This document shows, piece by piece, positions 9,453 to 20,422 of a DNA stretch of 64,000 nucleotides. Position 1 is the stretch's first letter. Each line of letters opens with the position of its first letter. The notes beneath the pieces are model-generated. The model saw only the letters and a program-made list of their open reading frames with translations, was not told where the DNA came from and did not search any database. A program made the translations under genes and the position numbers. This DNA is from Pisolithus tinctorius (Eukaryota > Basidiomycota > Agaricomycetes > Boletales > Pisolithaceae). The DNA lies in contig JANFAH010000015.1 in NCBI GenBank assembly GCA_024663395.1, positions 124,001-188,000 of the forward strand. The letters are read 5' to 3'.

Positions 9453-10351
9453 GTACTGAGTGGTCTAACATTCTGGACTCCTGCACAAGGAATGCCAACC
9501 CCATCAACACCCCCTGTAAGCCTGGTTTCCATTGGCCTTCCTGACCCCAGTCCTAGTGACCAACCTGGCCTTGCACCATCTGTACTGGTCTCCAACTCCC
9601 CAACTTGCACTCCCCTGAAGGCCCCTCATATATCCCTAATCAATGCAGCTGCCTTTGTGCATGCCTGTAAACTTGAAGGATCTGTCCAATTCCAACTTCG
9701 GCTCTGCCCCTTGGACTCAGCTTGAGCCTGGTCGGCCTCAGTCTTCCCTCCTCCAGCCTTACCAAATGTCCTGGAGGAGTACCATGACTTTGCTGATGTT
9801 TTCAGCAAGGCCAAGGCCTCAGCACTCCCACCTCACCAGGAGTATGACCTGAAAATAGAGCTTGAAGAAGGAACAACCCCGCCATTAGGCACCATCTATT
9901 CACTGTCCCCAGTTGAGCTTCAAGCTCTCCAGACTTTCATCAATGAGAACCTCACCACCAGTTTCATTCATCTGACCTCCTCCCCCTATGCTGCACCAGT
10001 CCTCTTTGTCAAGAAGAAGGACAGCTCCCTCCAGCTTTGTGTAGACTTCCATGGCTTGAACAAAATCACCACGAAAGACCACTACCCACTCCTGCTCATC
10101 TCTGACCTCTTAGACTCACCAAGCCAAGCCAAGATCTATACAAAGATCAATCTCTGGCATGCCTACCATCTCATCCAGATTGCCCTGGGAAATGAATGGA
10201 AGACTTCATTTCAGACTTGGTATGGTTCTTATGAATGGTTGGTAATGCCTTGCAGCCTCACCAATGTCCCAGCCACCTTCCAACACTTTGTTAACATGAT
10301 CTTCACTGATATGTTGGATGTTTGTGTAATCATCTACCTAGATGACATTCT
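9453..10351 (+). pseudogene. Decayed gypsy pol, protease-RT part (old A copy, second segment)
   Basis: This segment continues the pol interrupted at 1741. It holds the Pro-rich linker after the protease, the ALINAAAYV-like block and the reverse transcriptase up to YLDDIL. Stops and missense changes (for example LAYGSYEWLVM with Arg lost to Trp or His codons) are mostly explained by CpG decay. It ends exactly at the ATTCT duplication of the solo LTR at 10352-11065 and continues at 11071. Confidence 0.87.
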
Positions 10352-11065
10352 TGTCAAGTCTGGGCCTACTCCGACCAACTCCGACGCTTACTAAGGTCTA
10401 GAGGAGGGTCCGGAAGCAAGTCCGACACAGAAGAACAGAACTCCGACTAGCGGAGTGTCGGCAGGAACGAAGACCGCCGAGACAAAGGCGGAGCGGAGTG
10501 AGGGCGTCGGGTTTAGCTCGTGCGCTACCCCCTTGCACGATCTCAGCCCTCGTATTTCAGAGGGAGAGTACAGACAGAGAGTCGGAGATAGCTCCGACAG
10601 ACAGAAGACGGAATCAGAGGGAGTAGGAACTAAGTTGATATTCATACTGAAGAACAGCGGAGTACAGTACATGTTTTTATACCACTACGGAGGTACAATA
10701 ACCGGAATCGGAACTGACATATGGAGACTCATAAGTTTTCAAGTAAAATTTCCTGGACGACGAATGAAGGGTAGACGGAGGACATACGAACGGGTAACAC
10801 AGAACATCCAGAAAAGGGAACAGTCCAGGCGCTGGCCCACGCGGTGAGCGCGCTGCGGAGTACCTGACTGCGAAGGTAGTCACATGACCCCTCAGAGAAC
10901 GGACCGCTCGGTCCGGTAGGAGAGTAACACAAGTCCGACAACAGTCGGAGCGGAGATGGTTCGTAGACGATAGAAGGTGGGCGGAGTTGGTGCGGAGTGA
11001 GCGAATGACCGGCGGAAAAGGTTGCGGAGTGAGTAAAGACCTATGACGAACGCGCGGTTATGACA
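10352..11065 (-). repeat. Solo LTR, family LTR-B, inserted in old A pol
   Basis: This 714-bp LTR has TG...CA ends and a perfect 5-bp duplication ATTCT (10347-10351, 11066-11070). It splits the YLDDIL-IYSGD motif of reverse transcriptase. It is rich in CpG, unlike the surrounding copy, so it is young. The sense strand is -, judged from a TATA-like box in the related + copy at 29273-30006. Confidence 0.93.
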
Positions 11066-11070
11066 ATTCT

Positions 11071-13415
11071 AATCTACTCTGGAGATAAGGAGTCCCATAA
11101 GCAGCATGTCCAAGAGCTGCTCTGCCAGCTTTGGCTTCATGCCCTTTATGCAAAGCTGGAGAAGTGTGAGTTCCACTCAGACTCAGTCAAGTATCTTGGC
11201 TTCCACCTTTCCCCTGCTGGCCTCACAATGTCAAAGGAAAAAGTCCAGACCATTTGTGATTGGCCCAAGCCTTGCAAGGTCAAGGACATACAGTCTTTCC
11301 TCAGCTTTGCCAAATTTTACCACCAGTTCATCTTCAACTACTTGGACATCATTGTGCCATTGACCCAGCTTACTTGCAAAGATGCCCCTTGGAACTTTTC
11401 TGAGGAGTGCCACTGGTCATTCAACAACCTCAAGGCTGCCTTCACCACCATGCTGGTCTTAACTCACTTTATCCCTGGGGTACCCATCACTGTTGAGACT
11501 GATGCTTTGGACTATGCCATCACTGGCATCCTCTCCATCACCTGCAGTGATGGCCCGATCCATCTGGTAGCCTTCTACTCCCAGACTCTGACTGCCCTGA
11601 AGCTAAATTATGATACTCATGATAAGGAACTGCTTGCAATTTTTGAAGCATTCTGGACCTGGCACCACTACCTTGAGGGCTTGGCCTCACTGGTTGATGT
11701 TGTTACCGACCACAAGAACCTTGAGTACTTCTCTACTTCTAAAGTACTCACCTGCTGCCAAGCTTGCTGGTCAGAATTCCTGTCTCAGTTCAATATGGTT
11801 GTTAGATTCAGGCCTGGTAATCTCAGGGCTAAGCCCAACACCCTAACTGGACAATGGGACATCTACCCCAAAGAGGGGGATAGCAGCTATGCCTGAGTGA
11901 ACCCACAAAACCTGAGACCAGTCTTCACCCAGGAGCAAGTAGCAGTCTCCCTCTGTGCAACATATCTCAAGTACCCAGTCTTACAAGCAGTCATGCTAAT
12001 GGACATAAAGAAACTGCATGATGATATCCTGGCTGCACTGCTGGATGACCCAGTCTCACAAATCTGCTTGTCTGACATGTCTGATCCCTGGTGGTCAGTA
12101 GATGACACTGGTTTCCTTCAGCTTGATGGAAGGATCTATGTGCTGGACTCAAATGACCTCCACTTTAGGGTCTTGTGGCTTAAGCATGACCACCCCTTGT
12201 CCAGCCACTTTGGCCAGAACTGAACCCTAGAACTCATACAGCATGAGTATACCTGGCCCAGCCTCAGGACTTTCATCAAGGACTACATCTGGTCTTGCAT
12301 GGCCTGTGCTCAGGCCAAGGTTCCCCACCACTGGCCTTACAGCCTCCTCAAACAACTGCCAGTGCCAGAAAAGCCATGGAACTCCATCTCTATGGATTTC
12401 ATTGAGCAACTCCTGGCCTCATCTGGCTTCATGGCCATCCTCATAGTAGTTGACCAGCTTTCCAAGTAGGCCATCTTCATCCCCACACATGACACCATCA
12501 CAGCCCCAGAGCTCACCCAGTTATTCCTACTCCATGTTTTCTCTAAGCATGGAGTACTGGCCCATGTAACCTCAGACTGAGGCTTGGAGTTCATGTCTCA
12601 CTTCTTCTGGTCACTCAGTAAGGCCTTAGATATGTGCTTACACTTCACCTCAGGCTATCACCCCAAAGGTGATGGCTAGACCAAGAGGACCAACCAGACT
12701 CTTGAACAGTACCTCCAAGTGTACTGCAACTACCAGCAGGACAATTGGGCCAACCTCTTACCTTTGGCTGAGTTCACATACAACAATGCCCCTAGTGCTA
12801 CTACTGGTGTTTCACCCTTTTTCACTAATAAGGGCTACCACCCTAACATCTTGGTGTACCTTGAGCATGACCTCACATCCTCCTGGGCTCATGATTATGC
12901 AGTCAACCTGGACTCACTGCACCAGTACCTATGTGAGGAGATGACCCTTGCACAACAGCACTACCAAGGACTGGCCAATGCTAAATGCATGCCAGCCCCA
13001 GACTTCAAGATCAGTGACCAGGTATATGTCAAAGCCAAGTACTTCCAGTCAACCCAGCCATCCAAAAAGCTCTCAGAGAAAAACCTTGGACCCACTCATT
13101 CACTCTGTGCCTGCTGGACTCAATGCACACAGTTCATCCAGTCTTCCATGTGTCTCAAGTCGAGCTGGCCATCCCTAATACCATCCCAAACCAGACTCAA
13201 CCACCACCCCCACCAGTCAAAGTCAACAGTGAACTAGAGTTCAAGGTGGCCACAATCCTTGACTCCAAGGTTGACCAGCATCACCAGTGTTGGCTTCAGT
13301 ACCTAGTCCAGTGGACTGGCTATGAAGGGACTGATGAAGAAACTACATGGGTACTTGCTACAGAACTAGACAATGCTTCTGAACTTATTCAGGAGTTCCA
13401 CTCCCACTACCCTGG
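11071..13415 (+). pseudogene. Decayed gypsy pol, RT-RNaseH-integrase-chromodomain (old A copy, third segment)
   Basis: This segment carries the rest of RT, RNase H (ETDALDYAI), integrase with the zinc-binding region (near 12180-12310) and the DDE core, and a chromodomain near 13230-13400 (YLVQWTGYEG). TGA and TAG codons interrupt it at 11894 (TGA), near 12220 and near 12467, with further breaks around the DDE core. Arg to Gln/His/Trp/Cys replacements throughout match CpG loss. It lacks the last residues of pol because a different repeat starts at 13416. Confidence 0.88.
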
Positions 13416-14045
13416 TGTAGGAAAAGTCCAAGTAGCTGTATAATACAAGCTAGATGGCTCAGGTAACAACAATAAAATGAAGGGAATGAATTGCTTGTCC
13501 CAAGGGATTCTGGACTGTGGAGACTAGAAGGTGGGACCCAGCAATTTGTGACATGTGCAGTGTGGTCCATAGAGTAGTACTGGCAATGCAAGCAGTATAC
13601 ATAGTTTGTGTGTGGTGGTACACAAGGTGCATGGTGTAGATGAAGTGAAAAAGAAACTCATAGTGACCTTCCAAGTGCAAAAAGGTATCATTCTGTACCT
13701 AAGTACAGGGCTTTATAGTCCAGGCAAACCCAGAACCCAAGTAAGGCAGAGTACAAGTAAGCAAAAGCCACACAACAGCACATACATGCAAGACAGGCTG
13801 GAACAGAGGCCAAGGGTATACTACAAGCACAAAAGGAACAGAGACTGTGGTAAAAGAAAGAGTCCAAAGGAAAGGAAGTGACTGGAGAACAGTGGCCTTA
13901 GGTATAGTATTGCATGAGAGGAAGTGAGGGCATGGGAAGGTAGTGCATGAACAATGGTGGATGTGAGAGGTCCAGGAATGTAATGATAGTCATGGAATGG
14001 TTGATGATAGGGGTTTATATGTCCAAGGAATGCAGATTCCTTACA
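13416..14045. repeat. Putative LTR (630 bp)
   Basis: The segment starts TGTAGG and ends TTACA. It is bounded by CCTGG (13411-13415) and CCTGT (14046-14050), an imperfect 5-bp duplication. It has no coding content and no CpG. The old A pol does not continue on the right side, so a simple solo-LTR insertion is not proven. Confidence 0.4.
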
Positions 14046-14357
14046 CCTGTGGGGGACTTAGATGCTGACCATCCCCAGTCAGCCACTTGGTGCAGAGGAC
14101 ATAAATAGCTTTGCCATGTGGTGATGGCAAAGGTGTGGTGCCAAGGATTTGAGAACACTGGAGGATTCCATGTGGAAGTGAGGGAAGTGTGGTGCTGAGG
14201 AATGCAAGAAGACTGTTGAATGCTGTGTATAGGCATCTGGACCAATGACATAAGTGCCTGATGGCCACTAAGTATATAATTGTTAGTGTGCAGCTCAAAC
14301 CTTTGCATTGATTTGATTCTTTCCCCCTCATCTTCAATCATCCCTCTGACTTGTACC

Positions 14358-15471
14358 ATGTCCACCAACCATGCCCCTTGACTGTCCCAATTCATTCATG
14401 CATCAACTCCAGACCCTGTGGAAGTGGAGAAGGCTGCCCTGTGAAAGCAACTTGCAGCTGCATCAGCCAGCCTCATGGCTGAGGCAAGGTGTTTCCCTGA
14501 GGATCAGGAGGGAATGGAGGAGGAGATGGCAATGTGGCTGTGATGCTGGGAAGAGAAGATGGTGAGGTGACAGTGCATCAACAATGCAGTAGTGCAGGGC
14601 TGATCCCTTTCTTTTTGCAGGTGGTGCTTATGCCATTGGTCAAGCATGGCAAGGAGCTCAGTGTCACAGCAAGGGTGGGTGCAGTGGATGCACCTATACT
14701 GGCTGAAGCAGACAATGTCTACAAGCAGTGGACCATGGAGGAGGCCAAGGCACTTGCAAGTGCCAAGCAGGATGTCCAGATGGGGGAGGAGAACATGCAG
14801 GGGACTGGAGAGCAGGGTGCAAGTGTCACAGTGCTGGTGGTGACAGAGAAGATGTCACATGTTGAGGTGGTTTCCTGGCTGGTTTGGAAGGTAAGTGTGC
14901 AGTTGGAATGGTGTGGTAGCAGCTGACAACTGTGTCCAAAGTGATCACAGCAGACTGTTGCAGAGAGTGAGGATGAGGCCAAGCCAAAGGTCATGATCCC
15001 ACCTGGGTTGATTCTGCACAAGGTACCCTGCACATGGTACTCAGTGAAGAAGGCCATGTGTACTGGCCCAGTGGGTCGAATGTGTGATGGTTGTGCACAT
15101 ATGAAGCAGGGGTGTGAGAAGTTGACAAAGGCCATGGGAAAGAGGGCACAGACAGGTGCATCAGTTGGTAAGTGATGACTTCATCTCAGAAGACCTGAAG
15201 CTAATGGCTGGCAGCATGGGCCTCAAAGACTGCCAAGGTGAGCTCATCTAAGAGGGTTGTAGATGACAAAGTCAAGGTGGTCAAAAGTCACACCTGCACA
15301 AAGGGAAAAGCACCAGTATGCAGCCAGCTTGATGCCAAGGTCATGGCTGACCTTTTGCAGTCCTTGAGGCTGTTGCACACAGAGGCCATGGAGTTGCATG
15401 CTGCATACCTTCGACTTCAGGTGCACATGGATCAACTTGCCAAGGCACTGGAGAAGATTGGGATGGAGTAG
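14358..15471 (+). pseudogene. Decayed multi-exon Zn2Cys6-type gene
   Basis: The layout is ATG at 14358, GT-AG introns at about 14562-14620 and 14891-14950, and a third near 15168-15240. The reading across exons is sensible apart from TGA codons where CGA is likely (near 14380, 14440 and 14540). Exon 3 encodes C-x2-Y-x6-C-x7-C-x2-C-x6-C, a binuclear zinc cluster with the second Cys changed to Tyr. The last exon (15238-15471) encodes a Leu/Ala-rich probable coiled coil. The gene differs from the one at 2448-3511 but has the same plan: charged N-terminus, zinc cluster, basic stretch and helical tail. No CpG pairs remain apart from rare ones. I infer that it is another transposon-associated accessory gene. 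Confidence 0.5.
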
Positions 15472-16533
15472 GAACATCTGCAGGTAGTTTAGACTCATTA
15501 CATTGTCCCAACCACATGTCAGCATGCATTGCACTAAATATACCACTGTTTTCCCTTCTGTGTGAGATTGCAATGCAAAATGACTTGAAGGGCTTGAACA
15601 CTCTTTGCAGGACAGAGTGGCTGCAGTGAGATACAGTGCATGGGGTACCACCTGACTTGTCTTCTTTGTGCAGCTTTTGACTTCTCTCAGTGGTAAGTCC
15701 TTGTGGTATGGTGTTGATGGTAGGATGTGACAGGTTCTTGAAGAGAGAATGAAGGGACTGTTTGTTGGGTAACTGGGACAGTCTTTGGGTATCAATTGCA
15801 AGGAGACAGAAGAAGAATTGAAAGGGAAACAGGTCAAGGGGCACATGCTGACTGCATGTTTGAAAGGGAAATGCATGGGGTAGCTGTGGGTGTCCATGGT
15901 ATATGGCAGCTGAGGATGGCATCAGCAAGACTAGTAAGAGACATAGGAGAGATGTTGTTTTAGCTATATACTTATTTTGGTTATTTTTCTGGATGGTTTT
16001 TGACTTTTTGTTAGTGGTTTTCATTTTCTTTGAGCAAGGACTAGCTATCAGTAGAATCACCAGATGAAACCTGGGGTGGAACAGAGGTCTCCAGACAAAA
16101 CATGGGGTAAAACAGATAAGGAGAGATGAACTATGTTTGGTATTGAGTGGTGTGCAGGTCACCCCTGCAGGGGACTTTGAACACTGACTGTCCCAAGTCA
16201 GCACAGGTGAAGGAATGAGGGTAGCAGAAGAAGCCACAGAAGGAGGTAGGGGTATCATGGGAGAAGAGGGTATGGAGGGAGGGTGCAATGGACAGGCTGT
16301 GGGTACCAGAAAGGGTGGATAGTCAGCTTCCAAGGCAAAAGCCTCTACCTCATCATCAGTGGGGTCATCCTCAGCCTCCTCAAGAAGGCAGTCTAGTTCT
16401 TTGTTGTCTAACCTGGTAATGCAAGTGACAGTTGCATGGGTTTGTGATTGTGGGTGGTATGTGAAGCAATCAAAGACAAGAGTCTTCTCAGCTAACACTT
16501 CCAACCAGAGAGAGTGGGAGTGGAACCCGTTGA
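15472..16533. other. CpG-poor repeat DNA without a recognised gene
   Basis: About 1 kb of repeat-like sequence. A long open frame on the - strand (16504 towards 15341) has a plausible acidic start (LDNKELDC, EEAEDDPTDDE) but then becomes Pro/Ser/Phe-rich and overlaps the Zn2Cys6 remnant. Only the first 70 codons or so could be genuine. A 35-bp motif around 16160-16205 resembles 14041-14085 in the same orientation. Confidence 0.35.
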
Positions 16534-17392
16534 ATGAGGACCAAGCTCAAAATGAACTAGATTAGAGAGACTGTGTCAAGTACGAGGATTGTCTGGGTTG
16601 AGGCCGGACCGGAGACCGAGGGGGGTGCGAGGCCGAGGGGTCGGATTCAGGAGGGGAGTCAAAGATACAGATATTTGGACTGATTGGACTTAGCGACTGA
16701 GGGTACAGCGCTATTCCCTTGTGTGGGTCTCAGTCTGAGTCCGAGGCTGAGACGGAGTTATCAGAGGTAACTTAGTTGATTTCAGACTAAGGAGTACAGG
16801 CTGAGTATCTACGAGTTTATATACCAGAAGTAACTATAGTACGGAGACCGGTAATGCCGGTCTCGCAAGGATTGCTAAGATGATTGGTAATGCAAGGATT
16901 ACTAACGTATGACTAAGGTAATGGAGACCGGGACAGACTGGACTGGGGACAAGACCGGGCAGGACCTAACCAAATGACAGACACTGCAAAGCAGTGTCCA
17001 CCGCGCTAGACCAATTGGAGATACAGGACAGGCGAGGCCGAGGCCGGACTGAGTGAGTGCGAGGCCAAGTCCGGTCGGGGTCAAGGCATGACTATGACAG
17101 ACTGGCTATGACAAACAATGGGACTTATATACTGCCTTACTGTTTGTACGTACTGCCATGAGAGAACATTCTAGAAGGAAACAAACAAGAGAGAAAACTA
17201 CACTATTGGATGAACGTGAACATGCGTTAGTAACAAGGCATGGCCTTACTAAGTATCATGTAAGCATGAAAGAGTAAACTTAAAGGGAAAGTCCGAGATG
17301 ACTAAGCATCCCTAAAGCGGAACCCTAACCAGAGGGAGAATATATATAGGCAAGTAGGAAACGTGGAAGTGAAAAGTCTACCGGTCATTACA
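16534..17392 (-). repeat. 3' LTR of element H, with a nested solo LTR
   Basis: In the - direction it starts TGTAATGACC next to a purine tract (17402-17393). It contains a TATATAAG box near 17130 and continues on the far side of the nested solo LTR (16574-17099) to about 16534 (...CATTCA). The outer end is inferred from TG...CA ends and from the return to CpG-free DNA. Confidence 0.55.
16574..17099 (-). repeat. Solo LTR related to the A family (A2)
   Basis: This 526-bp LTR has TGTCAAG...ATGACA ends and a perfect GACTG duplication (16569-16573, 17100-17104). It shares blocks with the A* LTR (GGACTTAGCGACTGA, CAGCGCTATTCCCTTG) and the AGTCTGAAAT start motif on the - strand. CpG is retained, so it is relatively young. 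Confidence 0.9.
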
Positions 17393-17402
17393 CTATCCCC
17401 TG

Positions 17403-20400
17403 CTAAGGTTCGACTTCCAGGCAAGACCAAATGGGACAAATGGTAGTAAATGGTTCCAGTACAGGTGTGAACAAGCTGTCAAAGCTTTCTGACGAGAGGA
17501 GGGATAATTTACGGGGTGCCCCAGGGTGGGATCAATAAAAATCCTTGATCACCGACTGCAAATTCTTCAAGGTGGAGGCTGGCTCCCAAGTACAATCTTC
17601 TTCAGGGTATCCCCTCCAATGCATGAGGAATTGAAGAGCTCCTCATTTCAAACAGGAGTCAACAACATATTCAACCTTGTATTCAACATCTCCTTTGTCA
17701 GTAACCCTCTGTGGTCTGGGCCTGTTAACAGGCTGCCCATCAAGAGCACCGAGATAGGGTTTAACCCGTGAGACATTCACAACTGGGTGAATCCTTGTGT
17801 TGCACAGCAACTTTAACTTAAGAGTGTTTGGAAGTACTTCTAGAACTTCATATGGTCTGATCCACTTTTCAGAAAGTTTACAGCTCTGCCATTCTTTCAA
17901 GGACAGATGGTCTGTAGCTAGCCAGACCTGAGATCCAATGGAATAAGAAGGGGCAGACGAGCAGCATCTATCTGCTTGTTGCTTCTGCTGGGAATGTGCT
18001 TTGGCGAGATTTGCTTTTATGTCCTGGAACACCTGGAACCAGGATTTAGCAACTTCCTCTGCTGCTTCTACCTTTGACGTCGTCGGTTCGATGCCCATCC
18101 TAGGTCTATAGGATCAAGTAACTTCAAAGGGGCACTTGCCAGTAGAAGATGAGGCAGAGTTGTTGTATGCAAACTGAGCCAAAGGTAGCCATTCCTCCCA
18201 ATGAGCCTGTTGTTGGTTGGCATACATTCATAAATACTGTTGGATCTCATGGTTCAACCGCTCTGTCTGTCCATCTGTCTGCAGTTGGAAAGCTGTAGAG
18301 AGTTTCTGCTGTACTCCCAGCATTTTAAATAGTTCCTTCATAAAAGAGGAGGCAAACTGTGGGCCTCAGTCCGATATGATAGAGTCTGGAAGTCTGTGAT
18401 GTTTCCATACATGCATCAGGTAAAGTCGAGCTGTACTAGCAGCTGTTTCTGTTGAAAGATCTGTAGGCTACCTCAGTAGTGAACAAACTACTGAGTGTAT
18501 TAATGTACCTGTAGGCTACTACAGGATGTCAGTATAGTAGAATACTTGTAATATAAACAGACTTACCCTCAGTAGTGAACAAACTACTGAGGGAATACTA
18601 GTAGAAAATACTACAAGTAGGTGCGCTATTTTAGCTTATGTAAGCAGCCAAAACATCGCACAGTGGTCAAGTACCACAGGGGCACTTTATGTTCCAACAG
18701 TTTCTTCTGCAGTGCAGGGGATGAACTCTGCTTCCTTAGAGAATCTGTCAATGATGACTAGGACATGGGATTTTCCAGAAGGTCCCTTTACTCCAAGATC
18801 CATGAAGTCAGTCATTAATTCTCTCCAAGGCCTGTCAGGGACAGGTAAAGGTTTGAGTTCTCCTGCAGGTGGCCTATTTCCAGACTTGCTGGCTTGGCAT
18901 GTTTGGCAATGCTTTACATACTCTTCTACATTGGGTTTCAAGGTAGACCACGTGAACCAGCATGTGATCAACTCCTGAGTTCCTTTTATTCCACGATGTC
19001 CTGCTAGGGGAGAGTCATGAAGAGCATTCAGTAGCTTCCTTCTAAGTGCACTAGGCACCCAGACCTTTTCTCCATTGTAATGAAGACTGCCTCAGAGCTC
19101 GCATCCAGTGGGAACTCCTTCAGCTTTAGCAGACTCGATCCACAAGTCTTCCATGAAGGGATTTTCTAGTTTTACCAAGCGTACCTGACTCAGGTTTATA
19201 AATAGGGATTCTTCTGACTTTGCCCTTTCTTTCCCTTCTACAAAGTCTTCTTGTCTCGACAGGGCATCTGGCCTTCCCATCGTGACTCCAGGTTTATGAA
19301 CGATGATACAGTTAAACTGACTGAAGTACTGTGCCCAATGCGCCTGGCATGGTTGAAGTTTTTGTGCAGTCATAAACCATTTGAGGTTATGGTGATCCAT
19401 CCAAATTTCAAACTGGTATGGAGTTGCCTCGAGGTAGTGATGCCATTGTTCAAGTGCACAAATAATGGCTAGCATTTCTTTGTCGTGAACCATATAGTTA
19501 AGTTCAGCCCCAGATAGAGAGTGACTAGAGTAGGCAATGGGTCTCCAGAGACTGTCATTGCATTCTACTGAGAGCACTGCTCTGGTGGCATAGTCTGAAG
19601 CATCCGTTTCTAGCCGAAACTTCCAATCCTGATTGGGGAACATAAGGATAGGGGCGGTAGTAAAGGCTTCTTTTAGCATGTCAAATGCTATTTGACACTT
19701 GTCATCCCAGATGAATGGAAGGTCCTTCTTCATGAGGTTATTCAGGGGTGTCGCAATCTGTGCAAAGTCCTTAATGAATTGTCAGTAGAAATTTGCTAGG
19801 CTGAGGAAGCCACAAACTCTGTGAACATTGGTAGGTACAGGCCAATCTTGCACAGCAGAGATTTTGGCAGGGTCCATACATACTCCGTTAATGGCAACTA
19901 TCATTCCTAAAAAGTCCACCTCTTGTTGTCCAAAGATGCACTTCTGTGGTTTGACAAATAAGTCATTTATCTTCAGCCTTCTGAGCACCTCCAGCACAAT
20001 CTTGTCATGTTCCTCCTGATTGTCTGTCTTCATAAATATCATTAGGTCATCGATGTAGATGACAAGCACATCTGCCATATTGCCAAAGATATCGTTCATC
20101 ATGTTCTGGAACATGGCAGGCAAGTTACAAAGCTCAAAGAACATGACTAGCAGTTCAAAGGCACTGCAATGGCATACGAAAGCAGCTTTCCATTTGTCTC
20201 CTTCTTTGATCCTAACATTGTTGTAACCCCAGTGAAGATCCATCTGCATGAAGAGTTTGCAACCTTTCAACTTGTCCACAAGTTGAGATATTAAAGGGAG
20301 TGGGTACGAGTTTTTGACAGTATGCTCATTTAAATAATGATAGTCTTGGACCATACACTTCTTGCTGTCCTTTTTAGGGGTGAAGAACACTGGAGAGGTT

Positions 20401-20420
20401 TGCAGCGATTTACTAGGCCA
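17403..20420 (-). pseudogene. Decayed gypsy pol of element H: RT to chromodomain
   Basis: On the - strand, reverse transcriptase (YIDDLMIF near 20060), RNase H (ETDASDYAT near 19600), integrase zinc region (CQTCQASK near 18890), DDE core and chromodomain (near 17640-17530, FLMHWRGY, CTWEP) follow in order, ending at TAG 17405-17403. Stops inside the frame at about 19782, 19092, 18375 and 17645 are all TGA at positions where related elements have Arg. A 250-bp element (18450-18699) splits integrase and a foldback transposon (20423-21993) splits the start of RT. It is closely related to element B. Confidence 0.88.
18450..18699 (-). mobile_element. 250-bp LTR-like element S, copy 1
   Basis: It has TGTTG...CAACA ends and a perfect 5-bp duplication GTTTC (18445-18449, 18700-18704). 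It contains two perfect hairpins with the same loop GAACAA: 9-bp stem 18472-18495 and 11-bp stem 18566-18593. It keeps CpG pairs in a CpG-poor host. A second copy is at 60335-60585. It could be a solo LTR of an unseen family or a very small LTR element. Confidence 0.8.
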
Positions 20421-20422
20421 TA

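Noticed and set aside
15341..16504. 387-codon frame on the - strand
   Set aside because: It overlaps the zinc-cluster gene relic, switches to Pro/Ser/Phe-rich sequence and has no domain. Lack of CpG (few TCG/CGA-type stop contexts) makes long chance frames likely.
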